Shown here in pieces: positions 1 through 12,790 of a DNA stretch of 64,000 bases. Origin of the DNA: Hippophae tibetana (lineage: Eukaryota; Streptophyta; Magnoliopsida; Rosales; Elaeagnaceae); NCBI GenBank assembly GCA_037013495.1, contig CM072810.1, positions 31,835,843 through 31,899,842 of the forward strand. The letters are read 5' to 3'. Position 1 is the stretch's first letter, and every line of letters starts with the position of its first letter. The notes under the pieces were generated by a model, which ran no database searches, was not told where the DNA came from, and was given only the letters and a program-made list of their open reading frames with translations. The translations under genes were made by a program, and so were the position numbers.

Positions 1-323
1 AATATGTTACTTATGGGCAATACTTAGGTAGGTAGTTTGAGTCCTAGCCTTGAACTAGATAATTATTTTTCATAGTGCATAGGTTGGTGGTTCGATGAAC
101 CGGTGATTTTCTTCTTAGGTCATTGGTGTGGCTTAAGTTGCTTCCACTTAAAAATCTCATGTGTTGATATTTTCATTTTTCCAATACTTTATGTACACGT
201 GATTGGTTGTTTGGTCACTTTCGAAATTTTAATTTGTCATACTTTTACTGGTATTGTATTCACCCACCTTCAAGATAATTAGATACATAACTAAATAAAC
301 AAATTTTTAATATTGAAGATGAA
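1..323 (+). repeat. 3' end of Copia LTR family A (truncated by window start)
   Basis: This stretch matches the last part of the two full LTRs at 30583-31944 and 35525-36880. Shared landmarks include CTTAGGTCATTGG at about 115-127 and the TTCACCC...GATAATTAGAT block at about 259-285. Similarity stops near 323, exactly where the primer site begins after the LTR at 31944, so the right edge is a true LTR end. No primer site follows here. It is a partial or solo LTR; its left part lies outside the window. Confidence 0.6.
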
Positions 324-394
324 AATTTGGGTTACATAGGCTTCATTTTCTACATTTCAAAAGATTTTCTTAATCTTCTTCTTTATAATTTTCC

Positions 395-1100
395 ATGAAA
401 ATAATTTTGATTCTTGTAGAATCTATGTCTAGCCAATTTTGTAATGTGGTCCTGGGAAATTCTAAGCCCTAAAATATGGTTTAATTAATTTAATATCTTT
501 ATAAATTTTAGGTTTAATTCTTAACTGTTGATGAATTCAATTTTATTTTGAAATGTCAAAACTATGCATATATGAATGAGAATAAATCATCTAGTTTATT
601 GAATGAATATGTTTATTGCTAGTTTAAGGTATTAGTATGTAATTGTAATATTCCTATTCGAAGCATCATCTTGTGGCTTCTTTTACAAGTAGGATCGAAT
701 GCTTAGATTAAAGGTTCTCAATGATTTTAATATTTTCTAGTTTAATTATTACCTTTTTAGATAATAATGCAATGAATGAGTTTAATCTAGTAAATGTACA
801 TTTATGGTATTTATGATTTATGTTGATTGATAATTGTATTATTGATCAACATCGAAATAATAAAATGTAGGAAATCTTAATTGGACTTAGATTTCTAGAG
901 CTAAAGTTGACAATTTAAGAAGGTTTCAAAATTATGAAAGTGATTTAGAACTGAAGAAAATTATTTCAATTCATGACATGATTAGTTGAATTGTAGGCTC
1001 GTGATGAGGATAGTCCTATGATCACTATCATTCTTTTATGTTATTTTCATTTTCTTCCTAATTATTCAAAATTCCTTTTGCTAACTTTAATTAATTTATT
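395..1100 (+). repeat. Fragment of Gypsy LTR family B
   Basis: By eye this is homologous to the second half of the LTR at 2496-3972 and to 29600-30380. Shared landmarks are TTCTAAGCCCTAAA, the GGTTTAATTAATTTAATAT segment, the tract with a GTAGGATYGA core, and GAATTGTAGGCT. Both ends are missing, so it is a relic. It sits between an LTR A fragment on the left and a dead Copia integrase on the right. Confidence 0.55.
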
Positions 1101-1225
1101 AACAAACTAGTATATTTACATCAACACAATTTTAAGAAAAGTAAGATATTAAATTTTGACGTGCCCTTTGGGGTAGGTAAAATATTTTGTTTTTTAGTTA
1201 GGTTACTAAACACTTTAATTATAAT

Positions 1226-2490
1226 GTGATATTTTTTTCCATCATATTGTGTATTCTAGGATCTAGTGTCTCGAAGATGATTGGTAGAGGTTGTGAAGTA
1301 AATAGCATCTATATCTTGTTAACACCTTCTGCTCCAACTCAACCTACATCATCTTATATTCTTAGTCATACCCAAAAGTGCAATTTCCTTGGACATGCAT
1401 CTTTATCTCTACTCCATTATTTTGGTGTCTTATCTAGCTTTTCTACCTTAGAGTGTGAGTCATGTCGGTCAAATAAACACTATAGAATCTCTTTTCCTAG
1501 TCGAGTCAATAATGTAAGTCTTGGTCCTTTTGATTTAGTTCATTCAAACATTTAGGATCATATGAAAATTCCAACTATCCTTGGATTTAATTATTTGTTA
1601 GTTTTGTGCATGATCATTCAAGAACTACATGAATTTATTTATTAAAATATAAATATGAATTTCCTACTATACTTGACACATTTTATCAAGAAATAAAAAT
1701 CAGTTTGACATTGCTATTAAAGTTTTGCAGTTTGATAATGAATTAGACTATCACTCATCATGATCTCTAATTTTTGTTAATTACATGAAATTTTACATCA
1801 AACTTCATGCATTGATATTCCTCAACAAAATGAAGTAGCTAGGAGAAATAATATACATTCATTAGATATTACTCGAACTATCATGTTTCATAGGAATGTT
1901 CCTCTTAGATTTTGAGCTCATGTTGTCCTTACTACATGTCTACATGTCCTTAATTTGTGTTAAAACCTGAGTATAATGCTTTTCTTTTAGCAGCTCGTAT
2001 GTTTGGTTGTGTATGTTCCGTACATGTGTATCATCCCTAAAATAAGTTATCCCTTCGGGCTCTTAAATATATTTTTCATGGTCACTCTAGGATCATAAAA
2101 GTTTGTAAATTTTTTCATCCTCCAATGTAAAACTTCTTGGTTAGCATGATATCAAAATATTTCAATCAACTACATATTACTCCACTCAAGTTGAATCTCT
2201 TGATGAAAATATTATTTGTCCACCTCTGTTTGTGCCTATTCCATTTGTGTCTGAGTCATCTGATGTAGGAAAAACCAACTTATAAGTAGTGGATACAACT
2301 ACTAATTTAGATCAAACTGGTACACATAATGATGTCATGCCATTAACTGATCAAAATAACAACCAATCATCTACTTGAGCACCTGATCCTTTGCCATTGG
2401 ATCTCCATGTTCCTACAACACTCTACAAAAATCTCCAGGTATCATCTATTCAACATGTAACTATTGATGGACTTTCTCCATCTGAATTTG
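1226..2490 (+). pseudogene. Copia integrase region, decayed
   Basis: The first part (1226-1555) reads as the Copia GAG-pre-integrase segment: a truncated HxxLGHxSL-type block (LGHASLSLLHYF), then the paired cysteines of CESCRSNKH and the SPFDLVHS-like end (GPFDLVHSNI) that normally leads into the integrase core. After a stop at 1553-1555, similarity continues through shifted frames with many stops. The linker block RMFGCVCSVHVYHP (about 1995-2040) and the following HP-rich stretch match the usual sequence between integrase and reverse transcriptase. No gag, protease or reverse transcriptase remains. The fragment ends abruptly at the LTR at 2496. The assignment to Ty1/Copia pol is firm; the lineage is not determined. 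Confidence 0.75.
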
Positions 2491-2495
2491 CTTTT

Positions 2496-3972
2496 TGATA
2501 CATGTTCTTTTATATAAAATTTTATATATCAACTCTTTTACATTTACACATATTTTATTATTATAATGAGCCAAAATTATTATTTTTGTGCATTTACTTT
2601 AAAATATAATATTTCTAATTTTTTGGTGATTTTCCTTTAATTTTTATGGATTTTTTTATATATTTTATGAAGTGGATTGACTTAGAAATCCCATTGATAA
2701 ACTTAGAAAGAATATTCAAGTTAACATCCACATAGCGTTGCATGCCACAAGTCATCTAGATAGTGTACCACATGGTGTCACATTGTTCGCTAACTCTAGT
2801 CAATGGCATACCATGGTACAGACTCACCCAAAGATCACATGTAGCATGCACTGTAAAAAGCGTCAAATACATCGAGTGAATCTACGTCAACTCCTCTTAC
2901 ACACGTGGATTTTGTCTCTATAGTATTTGTAATAGATTTTGACCATTTAATTTGCTTTTTCTCTCTCCATGACATATGGCATGTGGATCTAGGTGCAATT
3001 TATGTCATCGGAAGGTCCATACTTAATATGAACCAAAAAACCCTCATTTTTCCCATATATTTTCTTTACCCTTTCTTTATTTATGATGAAATATTTAGTT
3101 ATTGTTATGGATTGAATAAATTCTATATCTAGCTAAATATTCATTATGATTGTATGCAATTTCTAAGCCCTAAATTATGGTTTAATTAATTTAATATCAT
3201 GAATATCAATTCTTGATTCTTAATGCGTTCAATTATATGTTAAAAAATAAAAACTATGCATGTATGAATTAGGATGTAAACTAGTTTATTGCATTAATAT
3301 GTTTATTTCTAGTCTAAGATGCTAGTATGTTATCGTTAATATTCTTATTTAAAGTTGTAAATTATGGTTGCTATCAAAAGTAGGATTGAGTACCTACGTT
3401 AAAGATTATCAATGTTTTTAATCTTACCTAGTATAATTATCATCTTTTTAAATCTTAATGTAATGAATGAATTAAATCTAGTAAATGAACCTTTAGGTTG
3501 TTCAGGATTTATGTTGGTTTATAAATATATTATGAATCAATACACAGTAAGTAAATGTGGAAATTCTTTAGTGAATTTAGACTTTTAAAGCTAAAATTAA
3601 GAATTCAAGGGTTTTAAATTATTAATTTGTTTTAGAACTTAAGAAATATATTTTGATTTATGAAATGATTAATTGAATTGTAGGCTAGTGGTCAGAATAA
3701 CTCCATGATTAGATATCTATCATTATGTTCTCCCAAAAAATTCATGTTTACATTATTTATTTATTATTATTATATAGTTTTTTGAAAAATCAAACCAAAA
3801 ATCCATATTTATTAATTTTATTTAATTTACTAATGAATTAGAAATTAGGAGTAAATATTGTTATCAATCCTCATGGATACAACAATCCTTATTTTTAAAT
3901 TACTTATCACGTGTATATAATCACGTATACTTACATGTGACAACATATAATTGCATGAACTCAAGTGTGTCA
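2496..3972 (+). repeat. 5' LTR of non-autonomous Gypsy element B
   Basis: It starts TGATACATG and ends GTGTCA. The segment after it (AGTTTT then TTGGCAATGTTACCG) is laid out like the end of the 5' LTR of the Gypsy element at 16482, where AGTTTT precedes a primer site. The left edge agrees with the second copy starting at 6793 (TGATACAC). About 1.48 kb long; related partial copies occur at 395-1100, 6793-6900, 15938-16265 and 29260-30480. Confidence 0.6.
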
Positions 3973-6792
3973 AGTTTTTGGCAATGTTACCGTATAATTC
4001 TTCTAATAACTATTAGTTTTTATTTATTTTATTTTCTTCTTCAAACATTTTTTCTTTATTTTTAGTTTCGCTTATTTTCTTTAGTATATTATAGTTATTT
4101 TTTTATTTAAAATTTTTTTTTTATTATTTTCACATTTACTTTCAACTAATTATCTTTATTTGTTAAATGTTAATGGAGCAGAAACATATGTGACTTTAGC
4201 ATACCATACATACAATGACATTCATACACCAGACTTTGAGCAAGAACAAGGCAATTGGGAGCATGTTAATTCTATGTATAAGTTTGAAAGGAAGATGTTT
4301 AGTTATGATCTATCTTTTAACATATACAATGCAGGATGGTGTGATCATCAACATAGAAATCCAACAAATGATTTCAACATCACACCTATCTTTCTATTCC
4401 CAATACTACAACTGCTCAAGGTAAGTCTCTTAAGGGTTTAGTGAATAATTTAGTTGTTAACACTATAAGATTTGAGCAAGAACTATAGATTTAAAGGAGG
4501 AATCCAACAAAGGAGTTCAACATCATACCTAAATTTACATTCCTATTGCCACAACCCACTTTACCCACTCAAGTTAAATCTATTAAGGATTTAGAAAATA
4601 CCTTCACTGCTAACACATTGAAATTTGAGCAAGAACAAAAAATTTCAAGGAGTAGTCTTGAGATGTAGGTTAGCAAAGTAGTCACATATGTAGAAAGAAT
4701 GGAAGCATGGGTAGTTCTTAAGCTCCCTTCTCAAACAGTTGTTAAGCCTATAGAGACTGCTAATGGAATTACTTAAGAGAGTTGTAAACAACCAAAAGAT
4801 CCTCAAAGTGTTCCTAAGAACAGTATACCTTACAAAGGGACTAATGAGAAAGAAAAGATTAACACCCCCAAAAATTCAATGGTCATAAAAGGTAATACCT
4901 AAATCTCTCTTTTATACTAATGAGTATTCTTTCACTTTTCCAATAGGTCCATGATTCAACAAAGTAGAATTATGAAAAGAAAAATTTGAATACCTTCCCT
5001 AAGGAAAACATACCTCTTGTAGAAGATATTGATTATATGCCTTCGTATGGAAAGTAGATCAAGGAACTTTTACTACTAAGCACAACCTTAAGAATAGCAA
5101 AGAGATAGGTGTGGGAGAGTGCGTGTCTAGTTTGTTTCAAAGGAGACTACCACCAAGGTGTAAGGAAGTGTTGAATGAATTTCCAATTCGATAGGATGAT
5201 AAGACTGGTAGCATCAGGTTGACAGTGTTCAACCAAGCAATTTGTGGGAGGTAACCCACTAGATTTTTTCCAACTTCCTTTTTCCTTATTTTTACATTAC
5301 ATATATGCATATACTTAGATTGAGGACAATGCAAGAATTAGGTATGGGAGAGTATTAACATATCATATCTTTTATATTTTTCTTTATTAGTTTAGCATGT
5401 TTTACGATATATGTTTTAAGATTAGTGTGCTCTACATAGCATAATTTTTTTTGTTTTTAGTATTTATTTAATGCATTCCTTAGTATAATTATGATTAATA
5501 TATATGCTTGGAAACATACATATGTTCTCTCTTTATTTTCTTTCATATATAATGAAATTAGCTAAAGATTGTTAGGTTTAAAAGGATAAAGGATGTTGAT
5601 AGTGTCTTAGCACTTTTTTAGTGAAGGAAAATTTATGATAATTTTGCTCAAAACTTTCATACACGATAGCTAAGTTAGTGATAGAAAAGTTATATGCTGG
5701 AACTTGTAAATATTGTTATGAAATTTTTGGAACTTTGTTATGTTTTTAATGAATATGATTAGGATGCCCTAACTTATTTAAGTTTATCAAGACAAATGGT
5801 AAATGGAATTCTTGAAATATGATTAAGGTAATAAAATTAACCTCTTTGGCTAAATTGTCCTACCCTTCATATTGTTGTTCTCTAAAAGAAAACCCTTTTA
5901 GTAAACTAATTTGAGCCTATATATTCCAATTATTTTCAACTACTCTTTACCCTTTGACCCAAATACATTGGCCATGCCCTTTAGTTCAAGAACAAGTGAA
6001 GTTGCACAAAAGGATAATGGATTCTATGAAAATACTATAATAAGATTTAAGAGTGTCGATGGCGCTATATATAATTGATTAAATGTCTAACATATATAAA
6101 ACAATCCTTGCTGCAATATGTACCCCATATATATTGTATTTTAAAAAATGTTAAAAAAAGAAAAAATTGAAATAGAAAAAAAAGAGATAAGCTAAAAATA
6201 AATATAAAAGAGGTTGTGTATTAGAAAATATTGGCAAAACAATAAGTCAATAATGATGTTTGGGTCCAAAACGATAAAATTTAATCATATGTTATTGACA
6301 TGATGGATCTTAGGATAGTTTTATTGATAGGTTACTTTCTCTTACTTCATGAACTCTTGAACTTTAGCTTTTTCATTTTTTATTTTCATTTGATAGAACC
6401 AACAATCCTAGCCACATTGCAACCAAATGAAAGACCTTTGGATTTTTGGAAATACTTTTAGTGAATGGAGATACAATTTTAAGGAAAAACCTATAGTATC
6501 CAATTCAACTCTAAAAAGAGTAGGGATATTTTTTAAGGATGAATAATGTTATGTATTGTTTAAGTTATATGATTTGACTATTGCAAATAGATGCTACATC
6601 ACATACACTTTAAGCATGGTTATTGTATCATATTTAAAACAAAAAGATAACTAGAGGTAATATCTAACACTTATTATAATTTGAGACCATAATATTGTTA
6701 AGCCCCTAAGATAAAATGTGAGAAAATATATTCTCTCGACTATAGGTGTTGACTTTGCTCAAGGACTATCAAAGAGTAAGTGTGGGGAAGTT
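3973..6792 (+). mobile_element. Internal region of non-autonomous Gypsy element B
   Basis: This lies between the LTR at 2496-3972 and the LTR start at 6793. A degenerate primer site (TGGCAATGTTACCG, from 3979) resembles the tRNA-Asp type of Athila/Tat elements. A gag remnant occupies about 4150-4930. No protease, reverse transcriptase or integrase is visible. The 3' non-coding part has TGGGAGGTAACCCA (5245-5258) and TGAGGACAATGCAAG (5321-5335), both of which recur with one change each behind the integrase of the Gypsy element at 16482. A polypurine-like GTGTGGGGAAG precedes 6793. The pol genes have been deleted from an Athila/Tat-like ancestor. Confidence 0.6.
4150..4930 (+). pseudogene. Gypsy gag remnant
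   Basis: An open stretch at 4160-4441 contains YNAGWCDHQHRNP, which resembles the YNPGWRxHPN-type segment in the C-terminal half of Athila/Tat gag. Further on, in other frames and broken by stops, come KFEQEQ and the segment KLPSQTVVKP (about 4720-4750), which resembles the end of gag just before protease. There is no zinc knuckle and no protease active site. The domain order agrees with the gag pieces at 19172-20300. It cannot make a functional protein. Confidence 0.55.
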
Positions 6793-6900
6793 TGATACAC
6801 ATTTTTAGATATCGAGTCGTTTACTTTTACACATATTTTATTATTATAATAAGCTAAAATTATTTATTTTGTACTTATTGGTAAAATTTAAATTTTCTAA
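6793..6900 (+). repeat. Truncated 3' LTR of element B
   Basis: It starts TGATACAC directly after a purine-rich GTGTGGGGAAG tract. The first ~100 bp match 2496-2600, including TTTTATTATTATAAT and AGCYAAAATTATT. The match stops near 6900, where a minus-strand Copia LTR with its primer site begins. The rest of this LTR is missing or displaced by that insertion. Confidence 0.55.
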
Positions 6901-6904
6901 ATTG

Positions 6905-8085
6905 AAAGAGTTTGGCACCTGATACAAAACCAGGCTTAAGAACTTATCCCAAACTCAGGCAAAGAAAAGTAAACATATAACAGAGAGATAATAGAAGTAT
7001 TAATAATTAATCACAAAGCATACAGATTAATTAAAACAACAAAGATAGTAATTATAAAGTAGTAGGTATGTTAATAGAGAAAAAAAGAAAGGATGCAAAA
7101 AAAATCAAAAGCTCCCTAATTAGAGTTTAAATCTTAGTATGTTGGTACACACACAATATAAATTTCGTTTATACTAGCAATCCAGTAGATCATGAATAAG
7201 ACTCGATGAATCAAGGTAATCTCATATAGAACCCTATTTATGTGGTAAAATCCTTAAGTTACTTATGGTAATCACTTGGAAACAAATAATTCACTAAACA
7301 ATAAACATATTCAACTTGACAGAAATATAAATGCAAATACCCTAGCTTGTTGCCTCCATAATTACTTGATTTGACACATGAATCTGACTCTCCTCCAGAA
7401 CCAACATTGTACACAATAGTGCTATTAGTAACTAGTGATCAATAACATGGACAAGAATGTGGGAAACACCTTAACTACAAAACCGAATAAACACTATCTT
7501 GGGAATCTAAAAATAATACTAAGCCTAACCTAAACTCATAGCTTTGCTCACAAGAGAATTGTAAAATAGTTTTAAGATCTCACTACTTAACAATGTTACT
7601 TTACTCTTACAAAATCATGTCACAAACACTAAAATACACTCAAATTGAATTGTGAAATGTAATCAAAAATCAAAAAGAATTTTGGAAAAATTTATTATTT
7701 TTTTTCTTAATTAAAAAAGAGAAAAGAGATGGATATTTATAGAAAAAATCAACCAACCCGACCACCTCACTGGGGGCTAAATGAAAGGTTATAAAAGGGC
7801 TGATTGAGGAGCTCATCAAGGTACCAAAGAATGTGATTACTATGAAAACCAATCTCATGGTGTGTGTAAACGTGCTTGCATACAAAGTGTGTCTCATTAT
7901 ATGTTTGTATACATTACTAATCAACAATAACCAACCATATACAAAGGGAGAAAAATACACTAAGTAAAATAAATAGACTTTATATTTTTAACATGGGAAC
8001 TCCAGCAAAGAATCAAAGGACCACATGACTTACATTCTCTCCATTTTTCTTTCTATAGCAAAACACTACATAACTAAGTACAAGT
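6905..8085 (-). repeat. Copia LTR, minus strand, copy 1
   Basis: It is related to 14744-15930 and 43990-44955. Shared landmarks are TAGAGTTTAAATCTTA (about 7121-7136 and 14982-14997), the ATAAACACTATCTTGG-like block, and the right end GGAC(A/C)ACATGACTTA. At the left, GGCACCTGATAC (6907-6918) is the reverse complement of a Copia primer site (TGTATCAGGTGCC-like). The LTR is therefore a 5' LTR read on the minus strand, whose internal region is missing beyond 6905. Short open frames inside it (for example 7670-7960) are not genes. Confidence 0.6.
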
Positions 8086-8194
8086 GTGCATCAATCATGA
8101 GATGATAACGAAGATAACATAAAGATGTTTGTTCCTATGAACAAAAGATTGGTGTATAACCACCATATTGTCTCTTTTGGAGAACATAAAATCG

Positions 8195-9550
8195 TGCAAG
8201 TATACATGGTCATAAGTAATAATATGATAAGTAAAATATCGTTCCCAAGGAGATTTGCTACTATAGTTTGTAGAGTACTAAAATTGTTTCAATCTGATTT
8301 TATCCAAATGATCGAAAAGTTTGATGGAGTTTTAACTAAACTGATTTTTTATAACAATAAATACGAAAATTCTAGGATTACAGTTTTCACCAAATTAATC
8401 CACTCGAATCATATTATTTTCTCTTGATTTATTTTTTTGTAAATTTAATTTTTCAACCAAGAACTTCTAATTTTATCTATACATCTCTCCCGAGCTCCGT
8501 ATAGACACACCTCACTAATTAATTCACTATATTCCTATGAGAATTAAATTCACCAAGATTCATTACGTTCTAAGTTCTCAAATGGCCACACATACGATAA
8601 AAGTATATTCCTATCCTTCATATATACATGTTATTCTATCCATGAGCAATATACACAAAAATGCCTCTTCCAAGTTTATTTAAGTGTCATAGATCAATTG
8701 ATAAATTTTTCAATAATCAAAAGCATTAAGCACAAATAGAATAAATAAATTAAAAGTCTCATATATCTTTCAAAAATAATTAAACCCAAGCTTCATAAAT
8801 TTAGATAAAATGCAACCCTAGAAAAATTAGATTATTTCATACAATTACAGAATTTAAGGAATATCACTTAAGGAACACAAAGAAATTAAACATTTTTGCT
8901 CCCTAAATTTTATGGCACACGCAACACACAACAGAAGCCAAAAATGGCTTCTGTGTGTACCACCATCCAACACTCCAAAACTCCCAAAATGAATCTCCTC
9001 AATTTATCACAATAATCCCCTATTTATAACATCAAATCTCTAAAAAAATACATCATAAAATATAATTTTCTACATGTGGGAGACAAAATGGTATATCGAA
9101 AATAATAAATAAATCTGCGTGGGGGACAAGAAATATTCTTCAGCAGACGCGTGTAAAAAAATAAGAAACATCGTATAAATAACCGTGTATAGTGCGCCAT
9201 TTCTAGATTCTTTTTAATTCAAAATGTGTGCCACGTGTCTGCATTTGACTAGCTCAAAGAAATAGTGGGACACGTGGTAGCCTTTAATTGGTAGGAGGGA
9301 GAGCTTGCATGTGGTTGCGCCGCACGGGATCATGGCACGTGAGACACGTGGGTCCCATATAAATAGTTAGAACCGTGTGTGCTGGTTCTGCGCTTTTGTT
9401 TCAAATTCTTTAATTTTCTTAAAAATATATTCCTTAAGAAACTAACAGTAAATATTAATTTATTTCATTAAAATTAACTAAAAATATCAAGAACATATCA
9501 ATTATAATTAATAAAATAGATGAAAATAACTATATAAAATACAATTATCA
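8195..9550 (-). repeat. Gypsy-type LTR, minus strand
   Basis: Read on the minus strand it starts TGATAATTGT. It ends with a stretch typical of Athila/Tat-like LTR ends: CTTGGGAACGATATTTT, then TATACTTGCA. A similar terminal stretch on the plus strand lies at about 29170-29230. Just upstream on the minus strand is GTTTTGGGTG (9551-9560), a polypurine-like tract, so this is most likely the 3' LTR of a minus-strand element whose body lies at higher coordinates. It contains several CACGTG-like boxes at 9230-9350. Confidence 0.5.
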
Positions 9551-10250
9551 CACCCAAAACACACATATTCTAAGTTTATCCATCTTGTACGCTCCATCCA
9601 TCTTCTAGGATTAACTCGTCAACACTCTGCCTGACTAAAACATAAAGATCTAATTTCATTTTCTCTCAACAGGGTAAAACTTGATGGTTTCAATCTATAT
9701 TTTTAACCTACACACATGAAACAAACACCCCTAAACATATCATATAGAAAACATATGTAGTATATCCAGATACTATCCTATTATCCCTACATAGATACAT
9801 ACAGACAGACTAAATACCATCATATATGCAATAAAACACATGGAACATACACAATTCCTCTAATTTCAAGAAACACTCTCCCTAAGTGAATGAAAGTCAG
9901 GTAATAAAATGTAGTCCAATCCTACACTCACATCCCATGCAACACACATTATGTCAACAAACATCGAGTTGTGCATAGAAACTTCTCCCCTTTTGACACT
10001 CAAAGTCAAAGGAACATCCCTGCCAAAAGGAAAGAAGTATAATCATGAAATAATCCTAACACTGATGTAATACAATAGAGAAGATAAAAGAAAACACTAC
10101 ACAAAGTAACATATGTTATAATAGAGAATAGAAATTGAAGATAAAAAGAACTCATCCTCATTAAATAAACACTATACAAATCATTGTGGACACCATTGTG
10201 TGAGGACTATCCGAGATCAGTAGGATCAGTAGGTGGTGTATATGGCTAAG
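9551..10250 (-). other. Non-coding 3' region of a minus-strand retroelement (probable)
   Basis: No coding frame is visible. On the minus strand, CTTTGACTTTGAGTGTCAAA followed by a GGGGAG tract (about 9980-10012) resembles a segment often seen behind the coding part of plant retroelements. With the polypurine tract at 9551-9560 it suggests 3' untranslated sequence leading into the LTR at 8195-9550. Confidence 0.35.
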
Positions 10251-10299
10251 GCTGAAAGTAGGAATAAATAATATGGATAAAAGCAAGACCAGGTTCATC

Positions 10300-12150
10300 T
10301 CTACTTAAATTTCTAAAAAGGGAGGCAAGAGAACCAATGGAAGAGGCATCAAAGCGAGAAGAAGGGCCTCTAGAAACAACAGGTGGTGATCTAACTGAAG
10401 TTGATGAGAGAGGAGAACCATGAATAGGGACATCAATTTGCTATTAGAAAAAGGACTCCGTGGGAAAAATCCAATTTTGGAACCGATGGGGAATGACTCC
10501 ATAAGGAGCGAGGTGGAGGTAAGAATCATACACCCCACCGTACTCATTCTTAGAAAAATATTATTTCTATCAATAAAATAGTACTTTTATTGTAAAATAA
10601 TAATAATTTTAATGATTGCTAAAATAACAAAATATTTAATTTGAGTATAGCTATTATTTTGTATTGAAAATTTTAAGTTTATTATATTTAATTGCTTAAT
10701 ATATATATATATAATTGAAATTTTATGTTAATTTTGACTATTTAATATATGATTGATATTAATTTTTTTGTTGGTGGGTAATTTGATCCTCTTAAAAAAT
10801 CCAAAGCTTTGGTGAAGAATCTCGATCCTACCCCCGTAATTATATAAACAGGTGATGGTGATAGCCTCCCCACTACATTGACATCCCTAACCATGTGTAG
10901 GTGGTGGAGGAGTAGGGTGGTAAAAAGTAGCATGAGTTTTTGCCCTATGGATATCCATGTAATTCTAATTAAAGGTACATAACTCCTTAGAGAGAGTATT
11001 GATGGCAATGAGAACATCATCCATGAGACGAATAGAATGATAATGAAATAATGGGAGTAGAAGTACAACAAGTGGGATGAGTAGCATTCTGAGAAGAAGA
11101 AGAGGTAGGGCTAGTAGAAGATCGTTTTGAGCCTCTATTAGAAGGAAATAGCGCAAGTGAAAAAGGAACTCAGCTATGATAAGAAAAGGAAATACCATGA
11201 AGTCAGTTGGCATCCCACCTAGATATTAATGAAGGATAGTGGAGAGAACAAAGATATGGGGCAACCAAAAAAAAGATGATAATCCTATAAATTATGCCTA
11301 AAAGATCTATTGTCTCCCCTCTAAGGATAGTGCAAAGGAAGTGTATTATGCACAAAGTGATAGTAAGATGATGGAAACGATAATGAATGACTATACTAAT
11401 AACATCATTAAGGCAATTACCATATGCATCTTTATTAACTATAAGGGCCCTCATAGGTATGGCCAAGCCTTAGTAACTAGCTTGCCATCTTAGTGAGATC
11501 GGGATAAGTCACTAGAGAATACTTATAATGAAGATAAAGACAAGAAAGGTTCCCATACTCGATGGTCAAGATGGGGAAATAAGGTTCCATAACTTCAAAA
11601 AGAGAATAAATTAACAATACCATCTCTAGAAAAAGTGAAGCTTTTCTCTCTAGGATGAGGTTGGTAGAAAATTCAGAAGCAACTAAAAAGGATAGAGAAG
11701 CATAAAACTCCCTAAAAAAATCCTCATCATATGAATAAGAAAATCTATAAAGAGAAATCCATGAGAAAAGGCCAAAACCTTTCTTCAATAGCCAAAAAAT
11801 CAAGGATGACAATAGGTCAATCATAAAGGATGGATGTCTAACTATAGAGGCGAGTAGGCTCAGACAACTTCAATTTTCTTGCATTTTGAGAGCATTTTGA
11901 GGCCATTTTTTTTGTAAGAAATAGAGACTATAGAGTACAGATATAGTAAGAAGAGAAGACTAACAAGTTTGTTGTGTGAAGAAATGAACATGGGAGGTCA
12001 AATATATAGACTCATACACAACTCACCGACCACCTCGTAAACCATCTTGATGGGCTACTCGATGAGACCCTCGATAAGTGTGTAAAAAACACTTCATAGA
12101 GCACCTTGGAAAGAGATGGTGAGGCTCAGTGAAAAATGTACAATGTATCC
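10300..12150 (-). pseudogene. Degenerate plant transposon protein (Transposase_32-like)
   Basis: On the minus strand, several frames together give a protein reminiscent of the plant-specific 'putative plant transposon protein' family that accompanies many retroelements. The clearest parts are FFREFYASLSF (in 11477-11824), the block with ILRGETIDLLGIIYRI (in 11203-11466), and the run around 10965-11213. Frames shift at least three times and stops interrupt the reading. The C-terminal part (10305-10547) is low-complexity. The family assignment is from memory of its typical pattern and is moderate; the biochemical role of the family is unknown to me. It lies upstream, on the minus strand, of the polypurine tract and LTR at 8195-9560, so it may belong to that element. 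Confidence 0.4.
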
Positions 12151-12790
12151 TGGGAAGAGAGAGAAATATTGAAAGAGAGCGCTAAACCACCAAACACGAA
12201 TTATTTTTTATTTTTCAAGCATTAAAGTAAAAAAACAAAGTAACCCAACAATTATTAGACAAACAAAGTAAAGAATATAAACCACATACATTAAAACTAT
12301 AAGACAATAGGGAGAAAAGAAAAGAACCATTCAATCCAACACAAATCACTCAAAATAGTGATCAAACTACATCCTTCATTTTAAAGAATTCATACAAGGT
12401 AACAAGGTGAAGGTGTGGTCTATAGGTCACATGAGCATGCGATGTATGTGGAACTTGAGGTACATTTTTTTTAAATCCTCAAAATATTGGTTGAGTGATC
12501 CTTATATGCATGGCCAGGAAAATTCTTTGTAGAAGATTTGTTTATTTCCCCAATTTACCATAGATGCATAATGCATCTAACTTGTTCATACTCAGATGAG
12601 CCACCTCAACTATATCCTGAAGGAATAGATGTGGAAGAGCAAGGTGGAGAACTTCAAGTGGTACTTTGTATATGTCTAGGACATTACCTAGCAAGGTGGA
12701 AAACAGTGCAACATAGATGTCACAAATATGCGAAAGAGCGAGAAAATATGGGTTTCTAACTCTATGTAGTAACACATGGAAAAGAAGGAG
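12150..12790. other. Unassigned stretch between two retroelement relics
   Basis: No convincing coding sequence was recognised. Two short overlapping frames on opposite strands (12538-12759 and 12542-12799) have no recognisable motif. Given the neighbours it is probably retroelement-derived. Confidence 0.3.

Noticed and set aside
2738..3132. Two overlapping open frames in LTR B
   Set aside because: They lie inside an LTR, are not conserved in the other copies and have no domain.
4215..4424. Second open frame overlapping 4160-4441
   Set aside because: It is a shifted reading of the gag remnant with no gag motif of its own.
10703..10715. TA microsatellite as a possible TA-specific insertion site
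   Set aside because: A short TA run in AT-rich DNA with no flanking duplication or termini.
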